DNA of 38,435 nucleotides from CAYLGY01 sp964383325 (GCA_964383325.1 CAYLGY010000012.1:1-38435), one strand, 5' to 3'. Positions 26,286 to 35,149 are shown, numbered from the stretch's first letter. Notes: generated from the sequence alone by a model not told the origin. Numbers and translations are program-made.

Positions 26286-26978
26286 CTAGAGGACGATGAC
26301 TTCCGTGCCGATCTTCACCCGGTCGTAGAGATCGATCACGTGATCGTTGACCATGCGGAAGCAGCCATTGGAGGCCGCGCTGCCAATCGTCCATGGCTGG
26401 TTGGTTCCATGAATGCGGATATGCGTATCCACATCGCCCCTGTAGAGATAGAGCGCCCGGGCGCCAAGCGGATTGCCCGGACCGCCCTTCATGCCGTCGC
26501 GATACCGGGCGTATTTTTCGGGGCTGCGCCGAATCATGTTCTCGGTTGGGCGCCAGCTCGGCCATTCCCGCTTCGAGCGGATCGTCGCCGTGCCGCGGAA
26601 CTGCAATCCCGCCGCGCCGACCGCTATGCCGTAGCGGCGGGCCTTGCCACCTTCCTCGACCAGGTAGAGATAGCGCTTCGAGGTGTCGATGACGATGGTT
26701 CCCGGCGCATGGCCTGAATATTCGACAATCTGCGGCTCGAACCGTTCGTCGAGCTTGTGCTGCACGGGCTTTTTCGCCGCAGGGCGCGGCGCGGCTGCAG
26801 TCTCGCGCTTCTTCCTGATCGGCGCCGCCCGCGGCTCGATCTTTCTTGCAGGCGGTTCGGCGACCGTGGCGCTCGGTTTTGCTGCCTGGTAGATTGCCCC
26901 ATGATCGCGTTCCGCCGCTGCAGGCATCGCTGCAAGACCCAGTGCCAGCCCGATGCTGGCCGCTGCCAGAAAACGCAT
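26286..26978 (-). CDS. L,D-transpeptidase (YkuD domain)
   Basis: Periplasmic cysteine enzyme that makes 3-3 peptidoglycan cross-links or attaches proteins to peptidoglycan. The product is 230 residues from ATG 26978; an upstream TTG at 26993 is possible but less likely, as GGGGGTG precedes the ATG. A signal peptide (1-22, AMPAAA-E) is followed by a Lys/Ala/Pro-rich linker (about 30-80) and the YkuD domain. The catalytic motif is His190-Gly (RIHGTNQP) with Ser204-Asn-Gly-Cys206-Phe-Arg (SAASNGCFRM). It has no LysM or other binding domain. Confidence 0.93.
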   Translation of the reverse strand: MRFLAAASIGLALGLAAMPAAAERDHGAIYQAAKPSATVAEPPARKIEPRAAPIRKKRETAAAPRPAAKKPVQHKLDERFEPQIVEYSGHAPGTIVIDTSKRYLYLVEEGGKARRYGIAVGAAGLQFRGTATIRSKREWPSWRPTENMIRRSPEKYARYRDGMKGGPGNPLGARALYLYRGDVDTHIRIHGTNQPWTIGSAASNGCFRMVNDHVIDLYDRVKIGTEVIVL

Positions 26979-27104
26979 GCTCACCCCCGTCAAGCTTCAG
27001 TCGTGTATGTCCACCATGACTGACAGACATTATTTACTGAAGTCTAAACTATGAGGAAGACGCTTCGAAACCGATGCCGGTTCAACGATTGGTGATCGCG
27101 GGGT

Positions 27105-27461
27105 TCATTCCGTGGGAACAGCCGGACCCGGCGCCTCGCGAGGCTCGCCACCCCCTAGCTGGTCGAGAATGCCGCCCGAAGGGGCATCCCCCTGCTGGCC
27201 GCTGGTAGCGGGCACGCGATCAAGAATGTCGACGGGCCGCTCGCCATAGCGGGCAAGGATCGATAGCCCGAGCGAGGTGACGAAGAAAGCCACCGCCAGC
27301 ATTGCGGTGACACGCGTCAGCATGTTCGATGCGCCGCGCGCGGTCATGAAGCCGGAGCCGCCGCCAATGCCGAGCCCCCCGCCCTCCGATCGCTGGACGA
27401 GGATCACGCCCACAAGAGCGAGAACGATCATCAGGTGAATCACGATGAGCAGGGTCTGCAT
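27105..27461 (-). CDS. secG: preprotein translocase subunit SecG
   Basis: Small accessory subunit of the SecYEG channel. The product is 118 residues with two membrane helices (about 3-22 and 50-70) flanking the family's glycine-rich loop (QRSEGGGLGIGGGSGFMTARG, trimmed here to its core around residues 23-40). The C-terminal tail is Gly/Pro-rich and polar, as in other alphaproteobacterial SecG. It lies directly after tpiA (70-base gap), the usual tpiA-secG order. Confidence 0.93.
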   Translation of the reverse strand: MQTLLIVIHLMIVLALVGVILVQRSEGGGLGIGGGSGFMTARGASNMLTRVTAMLAVAFFVTSLGLSILARYGERPVDILDRVPATSGQQGDAPSGGILDQLGGGEPREAPGPAVPTE

Positions 27462-27531
27462 GGTCCGGTTTCCGATTGTTCAGAGAAGGCGCAATACACT
27501 TCTTTGCGGGTGATGGAAAGGGTCGCCGCGT

Positions 27532-28290
27532 TCATCCTTGGGCGCGGAACGCGGCGAGAATGCCGAGAAAATCCTCCGCCTTCAGGCTGGCGCCGCCGAC
27601 CAGAGCGCCATCGACATTCTCGATTGCCATGAGTTCGGTGGCATTGGATGGCTTGACCGAGCCACCATAGAGCAGGCGGATGGACCCGGCATCCGGCGAA
27701 ATGCGTTGCAGTTCGCTGCGGATATGGGCATGGGCGCCGGCAATGTCCGATGGGACTGGCGTCAGCCCGGTTCCGATCGCCCATACCGGCTCATAGGCGA
27801 TTGCAGCATTTTGCGCGCTCGCACCTTCCGGCACGGACTCCCGGAGCTGTTCCGACAGCACTTCGAGCGTCCTGCCCGCGCGCCGCTCTCCCTCGGTCTC
27901 GCCGATGCAGATAATAGCGGTGAGGCCGGCGCGCCAGGCCGCGCGCGCCTTGCTGGCGACGATGGCACTGGTTTCGCCGTGATCCGTGCGGCGCTCGGAA
28001 TGACCGACCAGGACATGGCTTGCGCCCGCATCCTTCAACATCTCCGCAGAGATGTCGCCCGTATGGGCGCCGCTCGCATTCCAGTGGCAATCCTGGCCGC
28101 CGGCATGAAAGCCCGCCTTGACGAGTATTTCCGCGCCGCGGGCCAGAAGCGTTGCCGGCAGGCACAGCAGCAGGTCGGCGCCGGCATTGTGCCCCGCGCC
28201 TTCCACGATCCTGCAGATCTCGACGAGCGAGCCGCTCGTACCGTTCATCTTCCAGTTGCCTGCGGCCAATGGCCGGATCCCGGGTGTCAC
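27532..28290 (-). CDS. tpiA: triosephosphate isomerase
   Basis: Interconverts dihydroxyacetone phosphate and glyceraldehyde-3-phosphate. The chosen start is GTG 28290-28288 (VTPGIRPLAAGNWKMNGT), which gives 252 residues and has an AAGGAG nine bases upstream; longer frames add sequence unlike the family. The active site is intact: Lys14 (NWKMNG), His97 (LVGHSERR) and Glu167 (AYEPVWAIGTG), with the phosphate loop LLYGGSVKPSN. Divergent from the PpiD-like gene across 136 bases, which probably hold both promoters. Confidence 0.96.
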   Translation of the reverse strand: MTPGIRPLAAGNWKMNGTSGSLVEICRIVEGAGHNAGADLLLCLPATLLARGAEILVKAGFHAGGQDCHWNASGAHTGDISAEMLKDAGASHVLVGHSERRTDHGETSAIVASKARAAWRAGLTAIICIGETEGERRAGRTLEVLSEQLRESVPEGASAQNAAIAYEPVWAIGTGLTPVPSDIAGAHAHIRSELQRISPDAGSIRLLYGGSVKPSNATELMAIENVDGALVGGASLKAEDFLGILAAFRAQG

Positions 28291-28426
28291 CTTGATGTGC
28301 TCCTTGAAGAATTCTTGCGCTCCGTCTACCAGATCACGACGGCAAAGCAAGGACAGGACGCTTGCGGGAGCATGCCGGGCTGGCCTAAAAGATCGAACCG
28401 GCAGAGACAAGGGACGGAACTGGAAC

Positions 28427-30310
28427 ATGCTCGATTCATTGCGCAAGGCTGCAGGGACCTGGGTGGCGAAACTGCTGCTGATGCTGCTGGTTGCGAGCTT
28501 TGCCGTCTGGGGCATATCCGGCCAGATCGTCGGTGGGCTCACTGGCAATTCGGTGGTGACCGCGGGAGAGACCACCGTCAGCACGCTGGAATACCGGCTG
28601 GCATATGACCGCCAGCTTTCCGTTCTCGGCCAGCGATTCGGCCAGATGATCACCCGCGAGCAGGCCGTTGCGCTCGGGGTGGACGAACAGGTGCTCGCGC
28701 AGCTCGTCGCCGGTGCGGTGCTGGACGAGCAGGCGCGGGAAATGGGGCTCGGCCTGTCGAAGCAGCGTCTGGCGGAGCTGACGGCGGAGGACCCTGCCTT
28801 CCAGGGGCCGGACGGACGTTTCGATCGCGGGCGCTTCGACTTCGTGCTCCGCCAGGTCGGCATGCGTGCCGAGGATTATCTGAAGAGCCGCAGCCAGCTT
28901 GCCGTTCGCCAGCAGATCGCCGATGCGGTCGCCGAGGGCGTCTCGATGCCGCAAATCTTCGTCGACGCCCTGGCACGCTATCGTGGAGAGGACCGCACTG
29001 TCGAATATCTCGTCGTGCCGGGCGAGGCCGGCGGCCCGATAGCTGATCCCGGGGAGGACGACCTCCAGGAATGGTACGACGCGCGCAAGGACCAGTATCG
29101 CGCCCCGGAATATCGCAGCTTTACCTATCTTCTGCTTTCGGCGGAAACGCTTGCCGATCCGAATTCGGTGACTTCGGAACAGGCACGCGCCGATTACGAG
29201 CGCGGCATTGCCCGCTACACGAAGCCTGAGCGTCGGAGCGTCCAGCAGATCGTGTTTGCCACCCGCGAGGAAGCCGAAGCGGCGCGCGCGCGCCTCGATG
29301 GCGGCACGAGCTTTTCGGAGATCGCCGCCGCCGAGGGGAAGACCGAGAGCGACATCTCCCTGGGCGAGGTGACGGAGGACGACATTGCCGATCCGGCGAT
29401 TGCCGAGGCGGCATTCGCCCTTGCCGCCGGCGAGACGAGCCCGGTGATCGACGGTGCCTTCGGACCGGTCCTGCTGCGCGTAACCGATATCGTCCCGGCC
29501 GTCGTGCAGCCCTTCGAGGAGGTCGAGGCGGAGTTGCGGCGTGAGCTTGCCATACACGAGGCGACGAGCGTGCTGACCGATATGTTCAACCAGTATGAGG
29601 ATCTGCGGGCCGGCGGCGCGACCCTTGCCGAGGCCGCCGAGGCGCTGAACCTCGAATTGCACACGGTCGAGGCGGTAGACCGGGCCGGGTTGCGGCAAGA
29701 TGGCAGCGTCACCACCGATTTGCCCGAATCGCGCCAATTGCTGCAGGAAGTGTTCGAAAGCGATATAGGGATCGAGAATCCGGCGATACATATCGGCAGT
29801 TCGGGCTATCTCCTGTACGAAGTGGCGGAGGTCACGCCAGAGCGCGAACGCAGCCTGGATGAAGTCCGTGACCAGGTCGTTGCGGACTGGAAGGGCGAGG
29901 AAGCCTCGCGCCTCGCCGCGGAGACCGCGGCCAGCATCGAGGAACGGCTTGCCGGCGGCGAGACGCTTGCGGCGATTGCGGAGGAGCTCAGCCTCCAGAC
30001 CGAAACCCGTTATGGCATCCGGCGCGACAGCAGCGACGCGGGACTCGGCGAGGCCGGCATCGCTGCCGTTTTCGATGTCGCGGTCGGCGGGACAGGATCG
30101 GTGCCGGCTCCGGCGCAGGAAAATGCCTGGATCGTCTTCCACGTGACCGAGAGCTTCCAGCAGCAGGATAGCGAGATCCCGGAAGCGTCCCGGCGGGCGC
30201 TTGACGGGGATCTCGGCGACGATCTGGTCGAGCAGCTCGTGATGCAGCTGCAGAACCGCTATGGCGTCACGGTCAACCAGACCGCCATCAACCAGGCACT
30301 GAGCTTCTGA
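28427..30310 (+). CDS. PpiD-like periplasmic peptidyl-prolyl isomerase/chaperone
   Basis: Membrane-anchored SurA/PpiD-type folding factor for proteins leaving the Sec channel. The product is 627 residues from ATG 28427. An N-terminal signal anchor (about 15-33, LLLMLLVASFAVWGIS) is followed by a SurA-N-like helical domain with the MLDSLRKAAGTWVAK start typical of PpiD. A parvulin-type rotamase domain lies near 265-355 (RRSVQQIVFATREEAEAA and SLGEVTEDDI). Whether it is catalytically active is uncertain because the domain is diverged. A second, parvulin-like or coiled region follows and the protein is acidic overall. It stands ten bases before trpD, where other members of the class carry trpE-trpG in between. 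Confidence 0.88.
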   Translation: MLDSLRKAAGTWVAKLLLMLLVASFAVWGISGQIVGGLTGNSVVTAGETTVSTLEYRLAYDRQLSVLGQRFGQMITREQAVALGVDEQVLAQLVAGAVLDEQAREMGLGLSKQRLAELTAEDPAFQGPDGRFDRGRFDFVLRQVGMRAEDYLKSRSQLAVRQQIADAVAEGVSMPQIFVDALARYRGEDRTVEYLVVPGEAGGPIADPGEDDLQEWYDARKDQYRAPEYRSFTYLLLSAETLADPNSVTSEQARADYERGIARYTKPERRSVQQIVFATREEAEAARARLDGGTSFSEIAAAEGKTESDISLGEVTEDDIADPAIAEAAFALAAGETSPVIDGAFGPVLLRVTDIVPAVVQPFEEVEAELRRELAIHEATSVLTDMFNQYEDLRAGGATLAEAAEALNLELHTVEAVDRAGLRQDGSVTTDLPESRQLLQEVFESDIGIENPAIHIGSSGYLLYEVAEVTPERERSLDEVRDQVVADWKGEEASRLAAETAASIEERLAGGETLAAIAEELSLQTETRYGIRRDSSDAGLGEAGIAAVFDVAVGGTGSVPAPAQENAWIVFHVTESFQQQDSEIPEASRRALDGDLGDDLVEQLVMQLQNRYGVTVNQTAINQALSF

Positions 30311-30320
30311 AGGCAGGCCG

Positions 30321-31337
30321 ATGACCGATTTCCGCACTCATATCGCCAAGGTCGCCACCGGCAAATCCCTTACCGCAGCGGAGGCGCGCGAGGCGTTCGA
30401 CATCATCATGTCCGGAAAGGCGACGCCGAGCCAGATGGGCGGCTTCCTGATGGCGCTGCGCGTGCGCGGCGAGACGGTCGACGAGATCTCTGGCGCGGTT
30501 GCCTCGATGCGCGCCCGCATGCTGAAGGTCGAAGCGCCGCACAATGCGATCGACATTGTCGGCACCGGAGGCGACGCATCCGGCTCGTACAATGTCTCGA
30601 CGCTGGCCGCGCTGGTGGTTGCCGGGGCGCAGGTGCCCGTGGCCAAGCACGGCAATCGTGCCCTGTCTTCGCGCTCGGGTGCCGCCGATGCCCTGGCGGC
30701 ACTCGGCGTCAATATCGAGATCGGTCCGGAACGCATTGCCACCTGCATCCGCGAGGCTGGCGTCGGCTTCATGTTCGCACCCACACACCATTCCGCCATG
30801 CGCCACGTCGCCCCGACGCGCATCGAGCTCGGCACGCGCACCATTTTCAATCTGCTCGGGCCGTTGGCCAACCCGGCCGGCGTGCGGCGCCAGTTGCTCG
30901 GCGTGTACCTGCCCGAATGGGTCGAGCCTCTTGCCGAAGTGCTCAAGGTCCTCGGCTCCGAGGCGGCATGGGTCGTGCATGGCGACGGGCTGGATGAAAT
31001 CACTACCACCGGCGTCACACGCGTCGCGGAGTTGAAGGCTGGCCGGATCCGGACCTTCGAGATCCACCCGGAGGAAGCGGGGATTCCCGTGGCGACCATG
31101 GAGGCGCTCAAGGGGGGGGATGCCAGCGAGAATGCAGCCGCGCTGCGGCAGGTTCTCGAGGGCGCCCGCAACGCCTATCGCGATATTGCCGTACTGAATG
31201 CCGGTGCGGCGCTGTTGGTGGCGGACAAGGCGCCCCATTTGCGCGCCGCGGTGGAGATGGCCGAGCACTCCATCGATTCCGGGGCCGCTGCCGCTGTCCT
31301 GTCGCGGCTTGTCGAAATCTCCAACCGGGACGGGTAG
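30321..31337 (+). CDS. trpD: anthranilate phosphoribosyltransferase
   Basis: Second step of tryptophan synthesis; it joins anthranilate and PRPP. The product is 338 residues. The PRPP loop is GTGGD at 81-85. KHGNRALSSRSGAAD spans 109-123, which holds the substrate-contacting Lys and Arg. HHSAMRHVAPTRIELGTRTIFNLLGPLANP near 155-185 completes the signature. It follows the PpiD-like gene by ten bases and precedes trpC by four, so the three are probably one transcript. No attenuator or leader peptide was seen. Confidence 0.97.
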   Translation: MTDFRTHIAKVATGKSLTAAEAREAFDIIMSGKATPSQMGGFLMALRVRGETVDEISGAVASMRARMLKVEAPHNAIDIVGTGGDASGSYNVSTLAALVVAGAQVPVAKHGNRALSSRSGAADALAALGVNIEIGPERIATCIREAGVGFMFAPTHHSAMRHVAPTRIELGTRTIFNLLGPLANPAGVRRQLLGVYLPEWVEPLAEVLKVLGSEAAWVVHGDGLDEITTTGVTRVAELKAGRIRTFEIHPEEAGIPVATMEALKGGDASENAAALRQVLEGARNAYRDIAVLNAGAALLVADKAPHLRAAVEMAEHSIDSGAAAAVLSRLVEISNRDG

Positions 31338-31341
31338 CTTC

Positions 31342-32154
31342 ATGGGAGACATTCTGAGCCGCATCGAGACTTACAAGCGCGCCGAGATCGAGGCGGCGAA
31401 GTCGGCGCTTCCCCTTGCCGAGATACGGGCACGAGCCCGCGACCAGGAGCCTCCGCGCGGCTTCCTTGCCGCCCTCGCCAGAAGGCGCGATGCTGGCCGG
31501 ATGGGGCTGATTGCGGAGATCAAGAAGGCCAGCCCGTCGCGGGGGCTGATCCGCGCCGATTTCGATCCGCCCGCGCTGGCGCGCGCCTATGCCGCCGGCG
31601 GCGCCGCCTGTCTTTCGGTGCTGACGGACGCACCCTCCTTCCAGGGCGCGCCGGAATTCCTGACCCGCGCCCGCGCCGCGGTCGAACTGCCCGTGCTATG
31701 CAAGGATTTCCTGTTCGAGCCCTATCAGGTACACCAGGCGCGGTCATGGGGCGCAGACGCCATTCTGATCATCATGGCGGCAGTCAAGGATGACGAGGCG
31801 CGCGCGCTGGAGGAGGCCGCGCTCGAAAACGGGATGGATGTGCTCGTCGAGGTGCATGACGAAGCGGAAACGGAGCGGGCGCTCGCCCTGTCCTCGCGCC
31901 TGATCGGCATCAATAATCGCGACCTGCGCAGCTTCGAGGTTGATCTCGCGACGAGCGAGCGGCTGGTCCGGCTGATTCCGGAAAGCCATATGCCCGTCGG
32001 GGAAAGCGGAATCTTCGCCCACGAGGATTGCCTGCGGCTGCAACGCGCCGGCATTCACTGCTTTCTCGTCGGCGAAAGCCTCATGCGCCAGGACGACGTG
32101 ACGCTGGCGACACGCCTTCTGCTCGGCGAGGCGCCGGCGGCGGTCGGAGGCTGA
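31342..32154 (+). CDS. trpC: indole-3-glycerol phosphate synthase
   Basis: TIM-barrel enzyme closing the indole ring in tryptophan synthesis. The product is 270 residues from ATG 31342, monofunctional, with no fused trpF. The catalytic motif IAEIKKASPSRG is at 57-68, with Lys61 as general acid/base candidate, and LCKDFLFEPYQV near 119-130 carries the second catalytic lysine. IGINNRDLRSFEVD and VGESGI close the barrel. moaC follows after four bases. Confidence 0.97.
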   Translation: MGDILSRIETYKRAEIEAAKSALPLAEIRARARDQEPPRGFLAALARRRDAGRMGLIAEIKKASPSRGLIRADFDPPALARAYAAGGAACLSVLTDAPSFQGAPEFLTRARAAVELPVLCKDFLFEPYQVHQARSWGADAILIIMAAVKDDEARALEEAALENGMDVLVEVHDEAETERALALSSRLIGINNRDLRSFEVDLATSERLVRLIPESHMPVGESGIFAHEDCLRLQRAGIHCFLVGESLMRQDDVTLATRLLLGEAPAAVGG

Positions 32155-32158
32155 GGGC

Positions 32159-32650
32159 ATGGGAGACCGTCCGCCGAAGCTGACGCACATCACCGCCGCG
32201 GGCGAAGCGCAGATGGTGGACGTGGCCGGCAAGGCGCCGACCTTGCGCACGGCCATTGCCGCCGGCAGCGTGACCATGCGACCCGAGACCCTCGAGCTTA
32301 TCTGCAAGGGCAATGCCGCCAAGGGCGATGTCATTGCCACGGCGCGGATCGCCGGCATCATGGCGGCGAAGCAGACCGCGCATCTCATCCCGCTCTGTCA
32401 TCCGCTCAATCTGACGAAGGTCTCGGTCGACATCGAGCCCGATGAAGGCTTGCCCGGACTGCGTGTGACGGCGCTGGCGCGCGTTACGGGTCCTACCGGC
32501 GTCGAGATGGAGGCGTTGACAGCGGTCAGCATTGCCTGCCTGACCATTTATGACATGGCCAAGGCCGCGGACCGGCACATGGTCATCGGAGAAATCCGGC
32601 TGATGGAGAAGAGCGGCGGGCGCTCGGGCGACTGGAAGGCTCGGCCATGA
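32159..32650 (+). CDS. moaC: cyclic pyranopterin monophosphate synthase MoaC
   Basis: Second step of molybdenum cofactor synthesis; it converts the MoaA product to cPMP. The product is 163 residues. The family's active-site region is complete: KGDVIATARIAGIMAAKQT near 54-72, LIPLCHPLNLTKV near 76-88, and GVEMEALTAVSIACLTIYDMAK near 112-135. moeA overlaps by four bases (ATGA). The trpC-moaC-moeA-lexA order is common in alphaproteobacteria and does not indicate a shared pathway. Confidence 0.97.
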   Translation: MGDRPPKLTHITAAGEAQMVDVAGKAPTLRTAIAAGSVTMRPETLELICKGNAAKGDVIATARIAGIMAAKQTAHLIPLCHPLNLTKVSVDIEPDEGLPGLRVTALARVTGPTGVEMEALTAVSIACLTIYDMAKAADRHMVIGEIRLMEKSGGRSGDWKARP

Positions 32651-33885
32651 GCCTGCTGCCGGTTGCGGATGCGCTTGCCCGGCTTCTGGAGGGCGTGCAT
32701 GCGCTGGGGCCGGAGGAGGTGGAACTGTTCGAGGCCGCCGGCAGGGTACTTGCCGCCCCCCTGCCCGCGCTGCGCACCCATCCGCCTTTTGCCGCCTCGG
32801 CCATGGATGGCTATGCGGTTCGCGCAGCCGATCTTGCCGCGCCACCTGTCCTCCTCGGGCAGATCGGCGAAATCGCCGCCGGGCACGCCTTCGGCCAGAG
32901 CTTGGGACCGGGCGAATGTGCCCGCATCTTCACTGGCGCGCCCTTGCCAGCCGGTGCCGATGCCGTGCTCATCCAGGAGAATGCCGAGCCGCTCGATGGC
33001 GGCGGGGTGCGTGCGCTCGCCGCCGTCTCGCCCGGACAGAATGTGCGCCCTGCGGGCCAGGATTTCATCGCGGGCGAGGAGCTTCTGCCCGCCGGCAGAG
33101 TGCTCGATGCCGCAGGGCTGGCACTGGCGGCAGCGGCCAATCATCCGCGACTTGCCGTCGTGCGCCGGCCCCGCGTCGCAATACTGGCGACGGGCGACGA
33201 GCTTGTGCCTCCGGGCAGCGACCCTGGACCCGGCCAGATCATCGCCTCGAACGCCTATGGCATTGCTGCGATGATCCGCGAAGCGGGCGGCGAGCCGCTG
33301 GATCTCGGTATCGTCGCGGACCGGCGCGAAACCATTGCGAGCCGGATTCGGGAAGGCTTCGAGCGCGGCGCCGACATTCTCGTCACCCTTGGCGGCGCGT
33401 CGGTCGGCGACCATGACCTCGTCGGGCCGGTCCTTGCCGATCTGGGCGTCGATCTTGTCTTCCGCAAGGTCGCCATGCGCCCCGGCAAGCCGCTGATGGC
33501 AGGACGGCTGGGGCACCGTCATGTGCTCGGATTGCCCGGAAATCCGGCTTCGGCGCTGGTGACCGCCTGGGTCTTTCTCGTACCCTTGATCGCCAGGCTT
33601 TCCGGGCGGCAGGCAGACGAGCGGAGCCGCGCGGCGCGGCTGGGCACCGCCATGGAAGCGAACGGATCGCGGCAGGATCATGTCCGCGCCCGGATCGTCT
33701 CGACAGATGAGGGCCTGGTCGCCTTTCCCTGGCCAAGGCAGGATTCGTCCATGTTGCAGGTCCTGGCCGCTTCACACGGGCTCATCCTGCGCCCTCCGGA
33801 TGCGCCCGCGGCCGCGCCGGGCGATGCGTGTCGCGTCCTCCTCCTGCGTCCGCCGGCCCGCGAGACCGATACCGATTCCATGTAG
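32647..33885 (+). CDS. moeA: molybdopterin molybdenumtransferase MoeA
   Basis: Inserts molybdenum into adenylated molybdopterin. The product is 412 residues, a normal length. Markers in order: SAMDGYAVR near 51, GEIAAG, FTGAPLPAGADAVLIQE near 95-111, LATGDELVPPG near 180, IIASNAYGI, TLGGASVGDHD near 247-257 and GLPGNPASALV near 296-306. Translationally coupled to moaC. lexA follows after 99 bases with its own promoter. Confidence 0.96.
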   Translation: MSLLPVADALARLLEGVHALGPEEVELFEAAGRVLAAPLPALRTHPPFAASAMDGYAVRAADLAAPPVLLGQIGEIAAGHAFGQSLGPGECARIFTGAPLPAGADAVLIQENAEPLDGGGVRALAAVSPGQNVRPAGQDFIAGEELLPAGRVLDAAGLALAAAANHPRLAVVRRPRVAILATGDELVPPGSDPGPGQIIASNAYGIAAMIREAGGEPLDLGIVADRRETIASRIREGFERGADILVTLGGASVGDHDLVGPVLADLGVDLVFRKVAMRPGKPLMAGRLGHRHVLGLPGNPASALVTAWVFLVPLIARLSGRQADERSRAARLGTAMEANGSRQDHVRARIVSTDEGLVAFPWPRQDSSMLQVLAASHGLILRPPDAPAAAPGDACRVLLLRPPARETDTDSM

Positions 33886-33904
33886 GAAAAAGCGCGCAAG
33901 GACC

Positions 33905-33951
33905 CTTGTCGAAGACACACGGAATGTATACGCTCTGTTCTGGGTTTGTAC
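33905..33951 (+). promoter_or_regulatory. lexA promoter with LexA (SOS) box
   Basis: CTTGTC (33905-33910) and TATACG (33927-33932), 16 bases apart, are a plausible promoter. Immediately downstream GTTC-N7-GTAC (33937-33951) matches the alphaproteobacterial LexA operator GTTC-N7-GTTC at seven of eight defined positions. A repressor here would cover the transcription start, as expected for LexA autoregulation. Confidence 0.7.
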
Positions 33952-33984
33952 CAGACAGCGATTCGAGGGTCCGGGAGGGACGAG

Positions 33985-34674
33985 ATGCTTACACGCAAGC
34001 AGCATGAGCTGTTGCTTTATATTCATACGAGACTGAAGGAGAGCGGGATTCCACCTTCCTTCGACGAGATGAAGGATGCGCTGGATCTCGCGTCCAAATC
34101 CGGCATCCACCGGCTGATCACGGCGCTGGAGGAACGGGGTTTCATTCGGCGGCTCCCCAATCGGGCCCGGGCGCTGGAAGTCATTCGCCTGCCGGATTCC
34201 ATTGCCCACGGCGTTGGCGGCGCGCGCCGGTTCGAGCCCAGCATCATTGAAGGTGGGCGTAGCGAAGAGCGTGGCGAAGAAGAGGCGGTGGACGCCGTTT
34301 CGGTGCCGGTCATGGGACGGATTGCCGCCGGCGTTCCAATCGAGGCCATCCAGCATCAGACGCACCGGATCGAGGTGCCTGCCTCGATGCTTTCGGGCGG
34401 GGAGCACTTCGCACTCGAGGTCCGCGGGGATTCCATGATCGACGCTGGCATTCTCGACGGCGACACGGTGGTGATTCACAGCGTGAGCAGCGCCAATCCG
34501 GGCGATATCGTGGTGGCGCTGGTCGATGATGAAGAGGCGACCCTGAAGCGCTTCCGGCGCAAGGGCGCCTCCATCGCGCTGGAGGCCGCCAATCCAGCGT
34601 ATGAAACGCGGATCTTCGGACCCGACAGGGTCAAGATCCAGGGTCGGCTGGTCGGGCTCCTGCGCCGCTACTGA
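33985..34674 (+). CDS. lexA: SOS repressor LexA
   Basis: Represses DNA-damage genes and self-cleaves when RecA is activated. The product is 229 residues from ATG 33985, which has GGGAGGGA upstream; a start 13 codons earlier lies inside the operator and is rejected. The winged-helix domain (1-65) reads MLTRKQHELLLYIHTRL and PPSFDEMKDALDLASKSGIHRLI. The cleavage site is Ala115-Gly116 (GRIAAGVP), and the catalytic dyad is Ser150 (RGDSMIDAGI) and Lys188 (ATLKRF). A variable acidic/Arg linker spans about 80-103. A terminator follows. Confidence 0.97.
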   Translation: MLTRKQHELLLYIHTRLKESGIPPSFDEMKDALDLASKSGIHRLITALEERGFIRRLPNRARALEVIRLPDSIAHGVGGARRFEPSIIEGGRSEERGEEEAVDAVSVPVMGRIAAGVPIEAIQHQTHRIEVPASMLSGGEHFALEVRGDSMIDAGILDGDTVVIHSVSSANPGDIVVALVDDEEATLKRFRRKGASIALEAANPAYETRIFGPDRVKIQGRLVGLLRRY

Positions 34675-34744
34675 GACCTGCCACGCCATTGGCGGCCGGG
34701 GCGCATCGCCCACAGGGGCTGTGGCTGAATCGGCCTGAAGGCCA

Positions 34745-34766
34745 CTCCGCACTCGCGGAGGGTTTT
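34745..34766 (+). terminator. Rho-independent terminator after lexA
   Basis: CTCCGC (34745-34750) and GCGGAG (34755-34760) form a perfect 6 bp stem with the tetraloop ACTC, followed by GGTTTT (34761-34766). It lies 70 bases past the lexA stop. Confidence 0.75.
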
Positions 34767-34817
34767 CGTTCGCCGACAAACCGGCCTCGCCAGGAGCCTC
34801 GTCTCGTCGGGGTTCAT

Positions 34818-35149
34818 CCGGCTGGTAATGTGCGTCTTGCCAGCTGGATTTCCCGCTTGAATTGCTGCCTAACCGGGAGGTTTCCAGTCAGGAATGCTTG
34901 TCGGGCCGGGAATGGCTGCCCGTGGGAGGTTGCCTGCCGGAGATGCCTGTTGTGCAAGTGAGGCAGCCTGGACGGTACGGCTTGTCTTACTCCCATGGCC
35001 TGTTCACCGGCGATGCAGGGCTCACCAGGAATGCGTTCGACCCGTAAGGATGTCTGGCCGGAAATTGCCTGCTGACCAGAAATGCTTGTCCGCCGAACAT
35101 GCTTGTCGAGCCGGACTCTCCCTGCTCGGCCGGAAATGTCAGGTCGGGT
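34818..35149. repeat. degenerate 16-19 bp tandem repeat array
   Basis: This fills most of the only long gene-free stretch (34675-35176) between the lexA terminator and the end of divK. Successive units share a rough consensus CCGGAAATGCYTGTCNG. Clear copies start at 34873, 34889, 34906, 34937, 35007, 35025, 35042, 35058, 35076, 35093, 35112 and 35131. Copy length varies from 14 to 21, mostly 16-19, so no reading frame is kept. Small open frames on both strands here translate to repeats in shifting frames and do not look like genes. Copies near the divK side are best conserved (35058-35111), and those near lexA are most eroded. Origin and function unknown. Confidence 0.7.

Noticed and set aside
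28436..30337. A 633-codon open frame antisense to the PpiD-like gene.
   Set aside because: Shadow of a GC-rich coding strand; composition is Arg/Gly/Asp/His-rich low complexity, no recognisable domain, and the opposite strand encodes a clear protein over the same span.
34818..35149. CRISPR array as an explanation of the repeat.
   Set aside because: Units are contiguous with no unique spacers, too short and too divergent, and no cas gene is present.
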